A stretch of 58,111 nucleotides of DNA from Candidatus Eisenbergiella merdipullorum (lineage in GTDB: Bacteria; Bacillota; Clostridia; Lachnospirales; Lachnospiraceae): contig DWYY01000080.1 in assembly GCA_019118445.1 (NCBI GenBank), positions 1 through 58,111 on the forward strand. Reading direction: 5' to 3'. Both the position numbers and the translations under genes were made by a program. Position 1 is the stretch's first letter, and each line of letters begins with the position of its first letter. The notes below the pieces were generated by a model that had not been told where the DNA came from, searched no databases, and worked only from the letters and a program-made list of their open reading frames with translations. Positions 45,018 through 52,705 of the stretch are shown here, piece after piece.

Positions 45018-46448
45018 ATGAGTATTACTTCACAAGCGAGCCAAAGAATCAACGCTTTGCTCGACGACAACAGTTTCGTTGAGATCGGTGCGATGGTAAC
45101 CGCCAGAGCGACCGATTTCAATCTGAAACAAACAGAAACTCCATCCGACGGGTGCATCACCGGTTATGGAGTGATCGAAGGCAATCTCGTGTATGTGTAC
45201 AGCCAGGACGCTTCCGTGCTCGGCGGCAGCATCGGTGAAATGCATGCGAAGAAGATTACCAATCTCTATGACCTGGCGATGAAGACAGGAGCTCCTGTGA
45301 TCGGGCTGGTCGATTCCGCAGGACTGAGGCTTCAGGAAGCGACGGATGCGCTGAATGCATTCGGCGAGATTTATATGAAGCAGACCCTGGCTTCCGGCGT
45401 TATTCCTCAGATCACGGCTATATTCGGAACCTGCGGAGGCGGACTCGCGCTTGTTCCCGCGCTCACCGACTTTACCTTCATGGAAGGAAAGAAAGCAAAG
45501 CTGTTCGTGAACGCGCCCAATGCGCTTGCTGGAAATGAAATTTCCAAATGTAATACGTCAGATGCTGCGTTCCAGAGCGAAGAAGCGGGACTGGTGGATT
45601 TTGTGGGAGAAGGATCCGAAATCCTTTCCCAGATCAGAAATCTGGTATGCATGCTTCCTTCCAATAACGAGGATGACAATTCCTACGTGGAGTGTACGGA
45701 CGACCTGAACCGTGCGGACGAGACGATGGCTGCGTGCGTGGGAGACAGCTCCATCGCGCTTTCCACGATCGCGGATGATCATCTTTTCGTGGAAGTGAAG
45801 GCTGCTTATGCGAAGGAAATGGTGACTGGTTTCCTGAAGCTGAACGGCATGACCGTCGGCGCGGTCGCCAACCGCAGCGAGATCTATGATGAAAACGGAG
45901 AGAAGACAGCATCCTTTGATGCCGCGCTTTCTCCTGCGGGCTGCGATAAGGCGGCGGAGTTCGTAAGCTTCTGCGATGCGTTCAACATCCCCGTACTCAC
46001 GCTGACAAATGTAAACGGCTTCACGGCGGACAAGTGCTCCGAGAAGAGGATCGCAAAGGCTGCTGCGCGTCTTACATACGCGTTTGCCAATGCGACCGTC
46101 CCCAAGGTAAATGTAGTGACGGGCATGGCTTATGGAAGCGCGTATGTTGTGATGAATTCCAAGGCTTTGGGCGCGGATATCACCTATTGCTGGCCGGATG
46201 CGAAGATCGGAACGATGGATGCGCGCCTTGCGGCAAAGATCATCTGTGACGGACAGGGAGCGGATGCGGTGAACGAGTGTGCGAAGGAATATGAGACCCT
46301 GCAGACGAGTGCGTCAAGCGCTGCCAGGAGGGGATATGTGGACACCATCATTGAGCCTGCCGATACGAGAAAGTATGTGATCGGTGCGTTCGAAATGCTC
46401 TTCACAAAGAGAGAAGACCGCCCTGCGAAAAAACATGGCACGGTTTAA
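45018..46448 (+). CDS. Acyl-CoA carboxyltransferase subunit (MmdA/12S type)
   Basis: A 476-residue carboxyltransferase of the crotonase-like biotin enzyme family that moves CO2 between biotin and an acyl-CoA. Two domains: N-terminal (about 15-230) with G-G-S-I-G-E-M-H-A-x-K and G-T-C-G-G-G-L-A-L-V-P, and C-terminal (about 250-450) with a second oxyanion loop near G-M-A-Y-G-S-A-Y-V. Relatives are methylmalonyl-CoA decarboxylase alpha and the 12S part of transcarboxylase; the acyl-CoA substrate is not decidable here. First gene of a five-gene operon with a gamma subunit, a biotin carrier, a Na+ pump and an OadA-like protein. Confidence 0.88.
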   Translation: MSITSQASQRINALLDDNSFVEIGAMVTARATDFNLKQTETPSDGCITGYGVIEGNLVYVYSQDASVLGGSIGEMHAKKITNLYDLAMKTGAPVIGLVDSAGLRLQEATDALNAFGEIYMKQTLASGVIPQITAIFGTCGGGLALVPALTDFTFMEGKKAKLFVNAPNALAGNEISKCNTSDAAFQSEEAGLVDFVGEGSEILSQIRNLVCMLPSNNEDDNSYVECTDDLNRADETMAACVGDSSIALSTIADDHLFVEVKAAYAKEMVTGFLKLNGMTVGAVANRSEIYDENGEKTASFDAALSPAGCDKAAEFVSFCDAFNIPVLTLTNVNGFTADKCSEKRIAKAAARLTYAFANATVPKVNVVTGMAYGSAYVVMNSKALGADITYCWPDAKIGTMDARLAAKIICDGQGADAVNECAKEYETLQTSASSAARRGYVDTIIEPADTRKYVIGAFEMLFTKREDRPAKKHGTV

Positions 46449-46484
46449 CCTACCGCAGACTTTGAAAGGAGCATGTCGATTCAT

Positions 46485-47252
46485 ATGAAAAGGAAGTTGT
46501 TAACACTTGTAATGGCTCTTATCTGCGTTTTCACCATGACGGCCTGCAGCGGGGAAGACGATTCAGCCGCAAATGCGGAGAGCATGTATGGAATTACAGA
46601 AGAGTCTGCAGTCAATTATGCGGATCAGGTGATCAGCTCCATCCAGGCCATCGCTGCACAGAACATGCAGGATCAGTACGCTTCGGATGCGGTGATATCT
46701 TCTGCGCTTGACAGTTGGACAAGCGCTATGGAGGATATCGGTGAGGTGAAGTCTTTTTCCGACTATAAAGTATCAGCGGACAAGGATGGCGTCACCATCA
46801 ACGTGCATGTGAACGGCAGTGATCATGATGCGGAAGTCGTGATAACGCTGGATGACGAGCTGTCGCTTAGCAGCATTACAACAAATGTGGAGTATTCTTT
46901 TGGGGAACTGATGCAGAATGCGGCCCTGAACACGATCCTGGGCATGGGAACCGTATTTGTGATCCTGATCCTGATCTGTCTGATCATTTACTGCTTCAAT
47001 TTTATCCCCAAGATCCAGGCCTCTTTCTCAAAAGGTGAGAAGAAGCAGGAGGAGAAGAAGACTGCAGCACCCGCTGCGCCTGCGGCTGCTGCGGTGGAAA
47101 ATGCGGCAGGACAGAACCCTGCAGATGATCATGAGCTTGTGGCGGTAATTGCGGCGGCGATTGCGGCAAGCGAGGGAGCGGCGTCACCGGAAGGCTTCGT
47201 AGTCAGAAGCATCAGGCGGGTTCCCGCTAGCAGATGGAAAGCGAATAAATAA
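46485..47252 (+). CDS. oadG: OadG-like gamma subunit fused to an exported lipoprotein domain
   Basis: A 255-residue protein. A lipoprotein signal ends at M-T-A-C with Cys21; residues about 22-148 form an outside domain rich in Asp/Ser; a membrane helix (about 151-175) follows, then a cytoplasmic Ala/Lys-rich tail ending with the OadG-type block E-L-V-A-V-I-A-A-A-I-A and V-R-S-I-R-R. Typical OadG proteins are about 80-150 residues and lack the outside domain. The ATG at 46485 has GGAG at a long gap (13 bases); one at 46473 is too close. Confidence 0.8.
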   Translation: MKRKLLTLVMALICVFTMTACSGEDDSAANAESMYGITEESAVNYADQVISSIQAIAAQNMQDQYASDAVISSALDSWTSAMEDIGEVKSFSDYKVSADKDGVTINVHVNGSDHDAEVVITLDDELSLSSITTNVEYSFGELMQNAALNTILGMGTVFVILILICLIIYCFNFIPKIQASFSKGEKKQEEKKTAAPAAPAAAAVENAAGQNPADDHELVAVIAAAIAASEGAASPEGFVVRSIRRVPASRWKANK

Positions 47253-47283
47253 AGAAAAGGACGATACAGGAGGAAATATCATC

Positions 47284-47697
47284 ATGAAGAATTATACAAT
47301 TACCGTCAATGGAAACGTGTACGATGTTGTAGTGGAAGAGGGTGCTCAGAGTGCGGCAGCACCTGTTGCTGCGCCAAAGGCAGCTCCCAGACCGGCAGCT
47401 CCTGCACCTGCACCTGCAGCACCCAAAGCGGCAGCGCCTGCACCCGCGCCTGCGCCTGCAGCAGCTCCTGCCGGGGCAGCCGGAAGCATCCGTGTGGAAG
47501 CCGGAGCGGCCGGTAAGGTTTACAGCATCGATGCGAAGGTGGGACAGGCTGTGAATGCCGGGGATCCTGTTGTCACCATTGAAGCTATGAAGATGGAGAT
47601 CCCGGTAGTCGCTCCCCAGGACGGTACCGTAGCCAGCATCGATGTGGCGGTCGGCGATGCCATCGAAGCAGGCGCTCTGCTTGCAACGTTAAACTGA
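47284..47697 (+). CDS. Biotin carboxyl carrier protein
   Basis: A 137-residue free-standing biotin carrier. Short N-terminal segment (1-20), a flexible Ala/Pro linker (about 22-65), and the biotinyl domain with E-A-M-K-M-E-I; Lys103 is the biotin site, 34 residues from the C-terminus as in the family. It can swing between the two carboxyltransferases and the membrane pump encoded around it. AGGAGG precedes the ATG. Confidence 0.95.
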   Translation: MKNYTITVNGNVYDVVVEEGAQSAAAPVAAPKAAPRPAAPAPAPAAPKAAAPAPAPAPAAAPAGAAGSIRVEAGAAGKVYSIDAKVGQAVNAGDPVVTIEAMKMEIPVVAPQDGTVASIDVAVGDAIEAGALLATLN

Positions 47698-47820
47698 GCA
47701 CGGAAAGAACGTCCTGCCAATCCCATAAGGCTGCACAGTCCTGCGCAGATATGATCCTGGGCTGTGCGGCTGGGCATTCAGGCCTGTGAGTTTGGCAAAA
47801 GGAATGGGAGGTCAATAGAA

Positions 47821-48972
47821 ATGGATTACATTGTAACTACACTGGACAATCTGATCCATCAGACAGCGTTCTTCAACCTGACCTGGGGAAACTATCTGAT
47901 GATCATAATCGCCTGCATATTTCTTTATCTGGCGATCGCCAAGGGTTTTGAACCCCTTCTTCTGCTCCCGATCGCATTCGGTATGCTCCTGGTGAATATT
48001 TACCCGGATATCATGCTCCGTCCGGAGGATGCGGCAAACGGTACCGGCGGCCTGCTCTATTATTTCTATGTGCTGGATGAGTGGTCAATCCTGCCGTCCC
48101 TGATCTTCATGGGCGTGGGGGCAATGACAGATTTCGGACCCCTGATCGCAAATCCCAAGAGCTTCCTGCTGGGAGCTGCGGCACAGTTCGGCATTTTTGC
48201 CGCATACTTCGGCGCGATCGCGCTGGGCTTTAACGACAGGGCTGCGGCCGCCATTTCCATCATCGGCGGAGCGGACGGCCCCACTTCCATCTTCCTGTGC
48301 GGCAAGCTGGGACAGACGGAGCTGCTGGGACCCATCGCAGTAGCGGCTTATTCCTATATGTCTCTGGTTCCGATCATCCAGCCTCCGATCATGCGGCTGT
48401 TTACGACGGAAGAGGAGAGGAAAATCAAAATGGAGCAGCTTCGTCCGGTTTCCAAGCTGGAAAAGATCCTGTTCCCCATCATCGTTACCATTGTTGTATC
48501 CCTGATCCTTCCTACGACGGCTCCGCTGGTCGGCATGCTGATGCTGGGCAACCTGTTTAAGGAATCCGGCGTCGTGAGACAGCTGACGGAAACTGCTGGC
48601 AACGCGCTGATGTATTCCGTTGTTATCCTGTTGGGTACTTCCGTGGGTGCGACCACCAGTGCGGAAGCCTTCCTGAACAAGGAGACCCTTTATATCGTTG
48701 CGCTGGGCCTGATCGCTTTCGCCTTCGGTACCGCTGCGGGCGTCCTGTTCGGCAAGCTGATGTGCATCCTGTCGCACGGCAAGGTGAATCCTCTGATCGG
48801 TTCTGCCGGCGTATCTGCGGTTCCCATGGCAGCTAGGGTTTCCCAGAAGGTCGGAGCAGAAGCAGATCCTACCAACTTCCTGCTGATGCACGCCATGGGT
48901 CCTAACGTGGCTGGCGTGATCGGTACTGCGGTTGTGGCAGGTACCTTCATGGCTATCTTCGGAGTATTCTGA
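47821..48972 (+). CDS. oadB: Sodium-pumping decarboxylase beta subunit (OadB/MmdB type)
   Basis: A 383-residue membrane protein that decarboxylates carboxybiotin and exports Na+. Ten or so hydrophobic segments; family motifs include [10 protein letters not shown], the catalytic N-D-R and G-A-D-G-P-T-S-I region, and the C-terminal [14 protein letters not shown] 47821 has GGGAGG upstream; the longer frame lacks one. Length agrees with OadB (about 375-430). Confidence 0.95.
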   Translation: MDYIVTTLDNLIHQTAFFNLTWGNYLMIIIACIFLYLAIAKGFEPLLLLPIAFGMLLVNIYPDIMLRPEDAANGTGGLLYYFYVLDEWSILPSLIFMGVGAMTDFGPLIANPKSFLLGAAAQFGIFAAYFGAIALGFNDRAAAAISIIGGADGPTSIFLCGKLGQTELLGPIAVAAYSYMSLVPIIQPPIMRLFTTEEERKIKMEQLRPVSKLEKILFPIIVTIVVSLILPTTAPLVGMLMLGNLFKESGVVRQLTETAGNALMYSVVILLGTSVGATTSAEAFLNKETLYIVALGLIAFAFGTAAGVLFGKLMCILSHGKVNPLIGSAGVSAVPMAARVSQKVGAEADPTNFLLMHAMGPNVAGVIGTAVVAGTFMAIFGVF

Positions 48973-49011
48973 GCGAACCTTTCGGGATACGTATTATGTA
49001 TACAGAAATTT

Positions 49012-49075
49012 AGGAGGATAACACGAACCGGCGGTTCGTGAAGAAATGCCGCCTTGGGCGGCAAAATTCAGGAGG
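49012..49075 (+). promoter_or_regulatory. Double ribosome site enclosing tandem hairpins before oadA
   Basis: AGGAGG occurs twice, at 49012-49017 and 49070-49075. Only the second is followed by the oadA start (49084). Between them: a perfect 9-base inverted repeat CACGAACCG/CGGTTCGTG (49022-49040) and GCCGCC/GGCGGC with loop TTG (49048-49062). It looks like a small cassette inserted between the ribosome site and the gene. Confidence 0.55.
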
Positions 49076-49083
49076 AAATGGAA

Positions 49084-50490
49084 ATGTCAGACCCAAAACC
49101 CATTAAAATTATGGAAACCGTATTACGTGACGCCCATCAGTCTCTGATCGCGACCAGAATGCCTACCGAGATCATGCTTCCCATTGCGGATAAGATGGAT
49201 AAGGTCGGCTATGCGGCTGTAGAGTGCTGGGGAGGCGCTACCTTTGATGCATCCCTTCGTTTCCTGCATGAGGATCCGTGGGAAAGACTGAGAAAGCTGA
49301 GAGCGGCATTTAAAAATACGAAGCTGCAGATGCTTTTCAGAGGCCAGAACATCCTGGGATACCGTCATTACGCAGATGATGTTGTGGAATATTTCGTACA
49401 GAAGTCCATCGCAAACGGAATTGATATCATCCGTATTTTCGACTGCCTGAACGATCTGCGCAATCTGGAGTGTTCCGTAAACGCATGTAATAAAGAAGGC
49501 GGCCATGCACAGGTTGCTCTGTCTTATACTTTGGGCGATGCCTATACGCTGGATTACTGGATGAACATCGCAAAAGAGATCGAGAGCATGGGAGCCAAAT
49601 CCATCTGTATTAAGGATATGGCCGGACTTCTCGTTCCCTATGAGGCTGACCGCCTGATCCGCGCGTTGAAGTCCGCGACGAAGCTGCCGATCCAGCTTCA
49701 CACCCATTATACATCCGGCGTCGCCAGCATGACCTATCTGAAGGCTGTAGAGGCAGGTGTGGATATCATTGACTGCGCAATTTCCCCGTTCGCTCTGGGA
49801 ACTTCCCAGCCCGCGACCGAGGTTATGGTGGAAACCTTCCGCGGAACGCCTTATGACAGCGGCTATGACCAGAGCCTTCTGGCTGAGATCGCCGATTACT
49901 TCCGCCCTTACAGAGAAGAGTGCCTGAAGAATGGCCTGATGGATCCCAAGGTCCTTGGGGTAAATATCAAGACCCTGATCTATCAGGTGCCCGGCGGCAT
50001 GCTTTCCAACATGGTAAGCCAGCTGAAGGAGCAGAACGCGAGCGACAAATACGATGAGGTTCTTCAGGAGATTCCCCGCGTGAGAAAGGATCTGGGTGAG
50101 CCTCCGCTTGTTACGCCTTCTTCTCAGATCGTCGGCACACAGGCTGTGCTCAATGTGCTGATGGGCGAGAGATATAAGGTTGCCACCGATCAGACAAAAG
50201 ACTTGCTTTCTGGCAGATACGGAAAGACGGTCAAGCCGTTCAATCCGGAAGTGCAGAAAAAGGTTATCGGCGACAGGGAGGTTATCACCTGCCGTCCTGC
50301 CGATCTGATCCCGAACGAGCTGGAAAAGATTGAGTCGGAGATGAAGGAATGGAAGCAGCAGGATGAGGACGTGCTTACCTATGCGTTGTTCCCTCAGGTT
50401 GCCCTGGATTTCTTCAAATATCGTCAGGCTCAGCAGGAAAAGGTCGATATGACCCAGGCTGATACCAAAAACGGAGCTTATCCGGCATAA
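49084..50490 (+). CDS. oadA: Oxaloacetate/pyruvate carboxyltransferase subunit (OadA/5S type)
   Basis: A 468-residue carboxyltransferase of the HMGL/TIM-barrel type that moves CO2 between biotin and a keto acid. Metal-binding residues: D16 in L-R-D-A-H-Q-S and His206/His208 in Q-L-H-T-H-Y. The carboxylation lysine is in C-I-K-D-M-A-G. The C-terminal helical domain is present, but the biotinyl domain of full-length OadA (about 590 residues) is missing, so it must use the separate carrier encoded two genes upstream. ATG 49084 has AGGAGG eight bases upstream. Confidence 0.93.
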   Translation: MSDPKPIKIMETVLRDAHQSLIATRMPTEIMLPIADKMDKVGYAAVECWGGATFDASLRFLHEDPWERLRKLRAAFKNTKLQMLFRGQNILGYRHYADDVVEYFVQKSIANGIDIIRIFDCLNDLRNLECSVNACNKEGGHAQVALSYTLGDAYTLDYWMNIAKEIESMGAKSICIKDMAGLLVPYEADRLIRALKSATKLPIQLHTHYTSGVASMTYLKAVEAGVDIIDCAISPFALGTSQPATEVMVETFRGTPYDSGYDQSLLAEIADYFRPYREECLKNGLMDPKVLGVNIKTLIYQVPGGMLSNMVSQLKEQNASDKYDEVLQEIPRVRKDLGEPPLVTPSSQIVGTQAVLNVLMGERYKVATDQTKDLLSGRYGKTVKPFNPEVQKKVIGDREVITCRPADLIPNELEKIESEMKEWKQQDEDVLTYALFPQVALDFFKYRQAQQEKVDMTQADTKNGAYPA

Positions 50491-50524
50491 GGAATTAAAG
50501 GTGTAAGAAAATAAAGGTGTAAAG

Positions 50525-50558
50525 AAAGGCGGGCGTTTGCTGGAACGCCCGCCTTTTT
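50525..50558 (+). terminator. Terminator of the decarboxylase cluster
   Basis: Thirteen-base stem AAAGGCGGGCGTT (50525-50537) / AACGCCCGCCTTT (50544-50556) with a 6-base loop and a T run through 50558. Confidence 0.9.
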
Positions 50559-50571
50559 ATGAAAGCCAAAT

Positions 50572-50585
50572 GCCGCCAAGGCGGC
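50572..50585 (+). repeat. GC hairpin before the thioesterase gene
   Basis: GCCGCC (50572-50577), AA, GGCGGC (50580-50585), preceded by CAAAT. Same core and placement as the hairpin at 49048-49062, here nine bases before GAGGAG. Confidence 0.6.
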
Positions 50586-50602
50586 AGAACTGCGAGGAGA
50601 AA

Positions 50603-51040
50603 ATGATCGAGATCAAAAATTATGGGCGGAAGGTACAGTATTACGAGACGGACCGAATGGGGATCGTGCACCATTCCAACTACATTCGCTGGATGGAGGA
50701 GGCAAGGCTGGATGCGCTTGGCCAGATCGGAATTCCATACGATAAAATAGAAGCAGCCGGTATCCTGATCCCAGTCCTGGAAGTGTCCTGCGAATACCGG
50801 ATTTCTTTCCGGTTTGGGGAAGAATTTTCCATCCGTGTGCTGCCTGACCGGTTCAGCGGCATTAAAATGAGCCTGAGATATGAGATTTATGGTGCGCAGG
50901 ACGGAAAGCTGCATGCGGCAGGACACACAGGGCACTGTTTCCTGGACAGGAGCATGAAGCCGGTGCATCTGAAACGTGATCATCCGGAAATCTATGAACG
51001 GCTGGCCACTTATATGACGAAAGAAACGGAGAATGCGTAA
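50603..51040 (+). CDS. Acyl-CoA thioesterase, hot-dog fold
   Basis: A 145-residue 4-hydroxybenzoyl-CoA thioesterase-family protein (YbgC/FadM type). The active-site block Y-E-T-D-R-M-G-I-V-H-H-S-N-Y with Asp is near residue 16, and the central helix R-W-M-E-E-A-R follows. Such enzymes hydrolyse acyl-CoA thioesters; the acyl group is unknown. The neighbouring acyl-CoA carboxyltransferase suggests a link, but a strong terminator separates them. GAGGAG lies three bases before the ATG. Confidence 0.88.
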   Translation: MIEIKNYGRKVQYYETDRMGIVHHSNYIRWMEEARLDALGQIGIPYDKIEAAGILIPVLEVSCEYRISFRFGEEFSIRVLPDRFSGIKMSLRYEIYGAQDGKLHAAGHTGHCFLDRSMKPVHLKRDHPEIYERLATYMTKETENA

Positions 51041-51123
51041 ATCCCCAGGGTCTTCCTTTTTTTACGCGGGACTTTTTAAATTATTTTTCGTAAGATAGTT
51101 TGCAAATACCATAATTTTGTTTG

Positions 51124-51152
51124 TGAAATGTTTCAGAGAAAGACGGTATAAT
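51124..51152 (+). promoter_or_regulatory. Promoter with palindrome before the GH10 gene
   Basis: TATAAT at 51147-51152, about 105 bases before the gene. The expected -35 position is occupied by the perfect inverted repeat TGAAATGTTTCA (51124-51135), suggesting a regulated promoter. The leader to 51256 shows nothing else. Confidence 0.5.
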
Positions 51153-51256
51153 GAAACTGTTCTCCATGATGAGGCTATGGAGTGCTGCCGATCATATCAC
51201 GGCCGGCAATATTGAGCGGATCAGACATTTTTTTGGAGATTCAGGAGGAAAGGGAA

Positions 51257-52579
51257 ATGAGCGACAGAAACAAAGTGATGGAATTATTTGAAGCAAACAG
51301 GGAGGAAATGGAAGACCGCATAAACAATGGCATTGAACGGAATCGAAAAGGGTTCTGCCACATCCGGATAAAGGACGGGCAGGGAAACCCTCTTCCCGGA
51401 GCCCGTATCAGCGTCAGGCAGAAAACCCATGAATTCAAATATGGCGCAAACCTGTTCATGCTGGACGAGCTGGAAACGCAGGAAAAGAATGAAGCTTATA
51501 AAAAGTATTTTGCCGATCTGTTCAATATGGCAACCCTTCCCTTTTATTGGGATGCGACGGAGCCTGAGCAGGGACATACCAGATACGCAAAGGACAGTGA
51601 AAAAATATATCGCCGTCCGCCTATAGACCTATGTATCGAATTCTGTGAGGCACATGGGATCGAACCCCGTGAACATGCCCTCGCCTACTCTTCCTTTTTC
51701 CCGCACTGGGTGCGCGGCCTGGATACCCAGAAAGTAAAGCAGGCGCTGGAGCAGCGTTATCGGGAGATTTCGGAACGGTACGCAAAGAAAATACCGGTCA
51801 TGGAAGTGACGAACGAAATGTACTGGGAAAAAGGGACTGTCTCTTTTTATGATGACAATGATTATGTGGAGTTCTGTTTCAAACTGGCTGAAAAATATTT
51901 TCCTGCCAACAAGCTGTGTATCAATGAATACTCGGGGCTGTGGGAAGGGAACGGACGCTGCACGGACGCCTATTATGCATACATTGAAAATGCCATGCTG
52001 AAAGGCGCCAGAATTGATGCTGTCGGAATGCAGTACCATATGTTCCATAGACGGGATATGGAATATGCTGCAACCAGAAAATACTATGATCCCCTTCAGC
52101 TTTATAAGATCATGGATCAGTATGCAAAACTCGGGAAACCCATTGAAATCACCGAGGTAACAATTCCTGCGTATTCTCAGGACAGCGAGGATGAGGAAAT
52201 CCAGGCGAAACTGATTGAAACATTGTACCGGATCTGGTTTTCCCATGAAAGCGTGGAGCAGGTCATTTACTGGAATCTGGTGGATGGTTACGCAGCCTTC
52301 GCAAAACAAGGCGATATGAGCAATGGAGAGAATTATTATTATGGCGGTCTGGTCCGCTTCGATATGACGCCTAAGCCTGCCTATTATACCATTAAGAACC
52401 TGTTTGAAAAAACCTGGCATACGGAAGCACAGATGACCTCTGATGAAAGTGGAAAAGCACAGTTTAAGGGCTTTTATGGAAAATATGAAGCGGAAATCGA
52501 ATGGCAGGGAAAGAAGTTTGTAAAAGAGATTGACTTGAAAAAAGGGGACAGAAGCTGTGCTGAAATAGCTTTGGGATAA
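51257..52579 (+). CDS. Intracellular GH10 endo-beta-1,4-xylanase
   Basis: A 440-residue glycoside hydrolase family 10 enzyme. Acid/base Glu187 is in V-T-N-E, nucleophile Glu300 in I-T-E-V. The region between shows the barrel pattern H-A-L-A-Y, G-M-Q-Y-H and the C-terminal Y-W-N-L-V-D-G. A small beta-rich N-terminal segment (about 30-75) precedes the barrel. There is no signal peptide, so it acts on imported xylo-oligosaccharides. AGGAGG precedes ATG 51257. Confidence 0.92.
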   Translation: MSDRNKVMELFEANREEMEDRINNGIERNRKGFCHIRIKDGQGNPLPGARISVRQKTHEFKYGANLFMLDELETQEKNEAYKKYFADLFNMATLPFYWDATEPEQGHTRYAKDSEKIYRRPPIDLCIEFCEAHGIEPREHALAYSSFFPHWVRGLDTQKVKQALEQRYREISERYAKKIPVMEVTNEMYWEKGTVSFYDDNDYVEFCFKLAEKYFPANKLCINEYSGLWEGNGRCTDAYYAYIENAMLKGARIDAVGMQYHMFHRRDMEYAATRKYYDPLQLYKIMDQYAKLGKPIEITEVTIPAYSQDSEDEEIQAKLIETLYRIWFSHESVEQVIYWNLVDGYAAFAKQGDMSNGENYYYGGLVRFDMTPKPAYYTIKNLFEKTWHTEAQMTSDESGKAQFKGFYGKYEAEIEWQGKKFVKEIDLKKGDRSCAEIALG

Positions 52580-52705
52580 CTTTATGCTTTCAAACTATTC
52601 ACAGGGACGGGGATTGGCTGTAAAATAGAAGGCGAAAGCAAAAGGAAAGATCGGACCGCCGGAGTAAACAGACTTTTGGCGGTCCGGCTGGAAGGAAACG
52701 AAAGA

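Noticed and set aside
51124-51135. TGAAATGTTTCA as a CcpA cre site for the GH10 gene
   Set aside because: The central CG and two bases of the cre consensus are missing; kept only as a generic inverted repeat.
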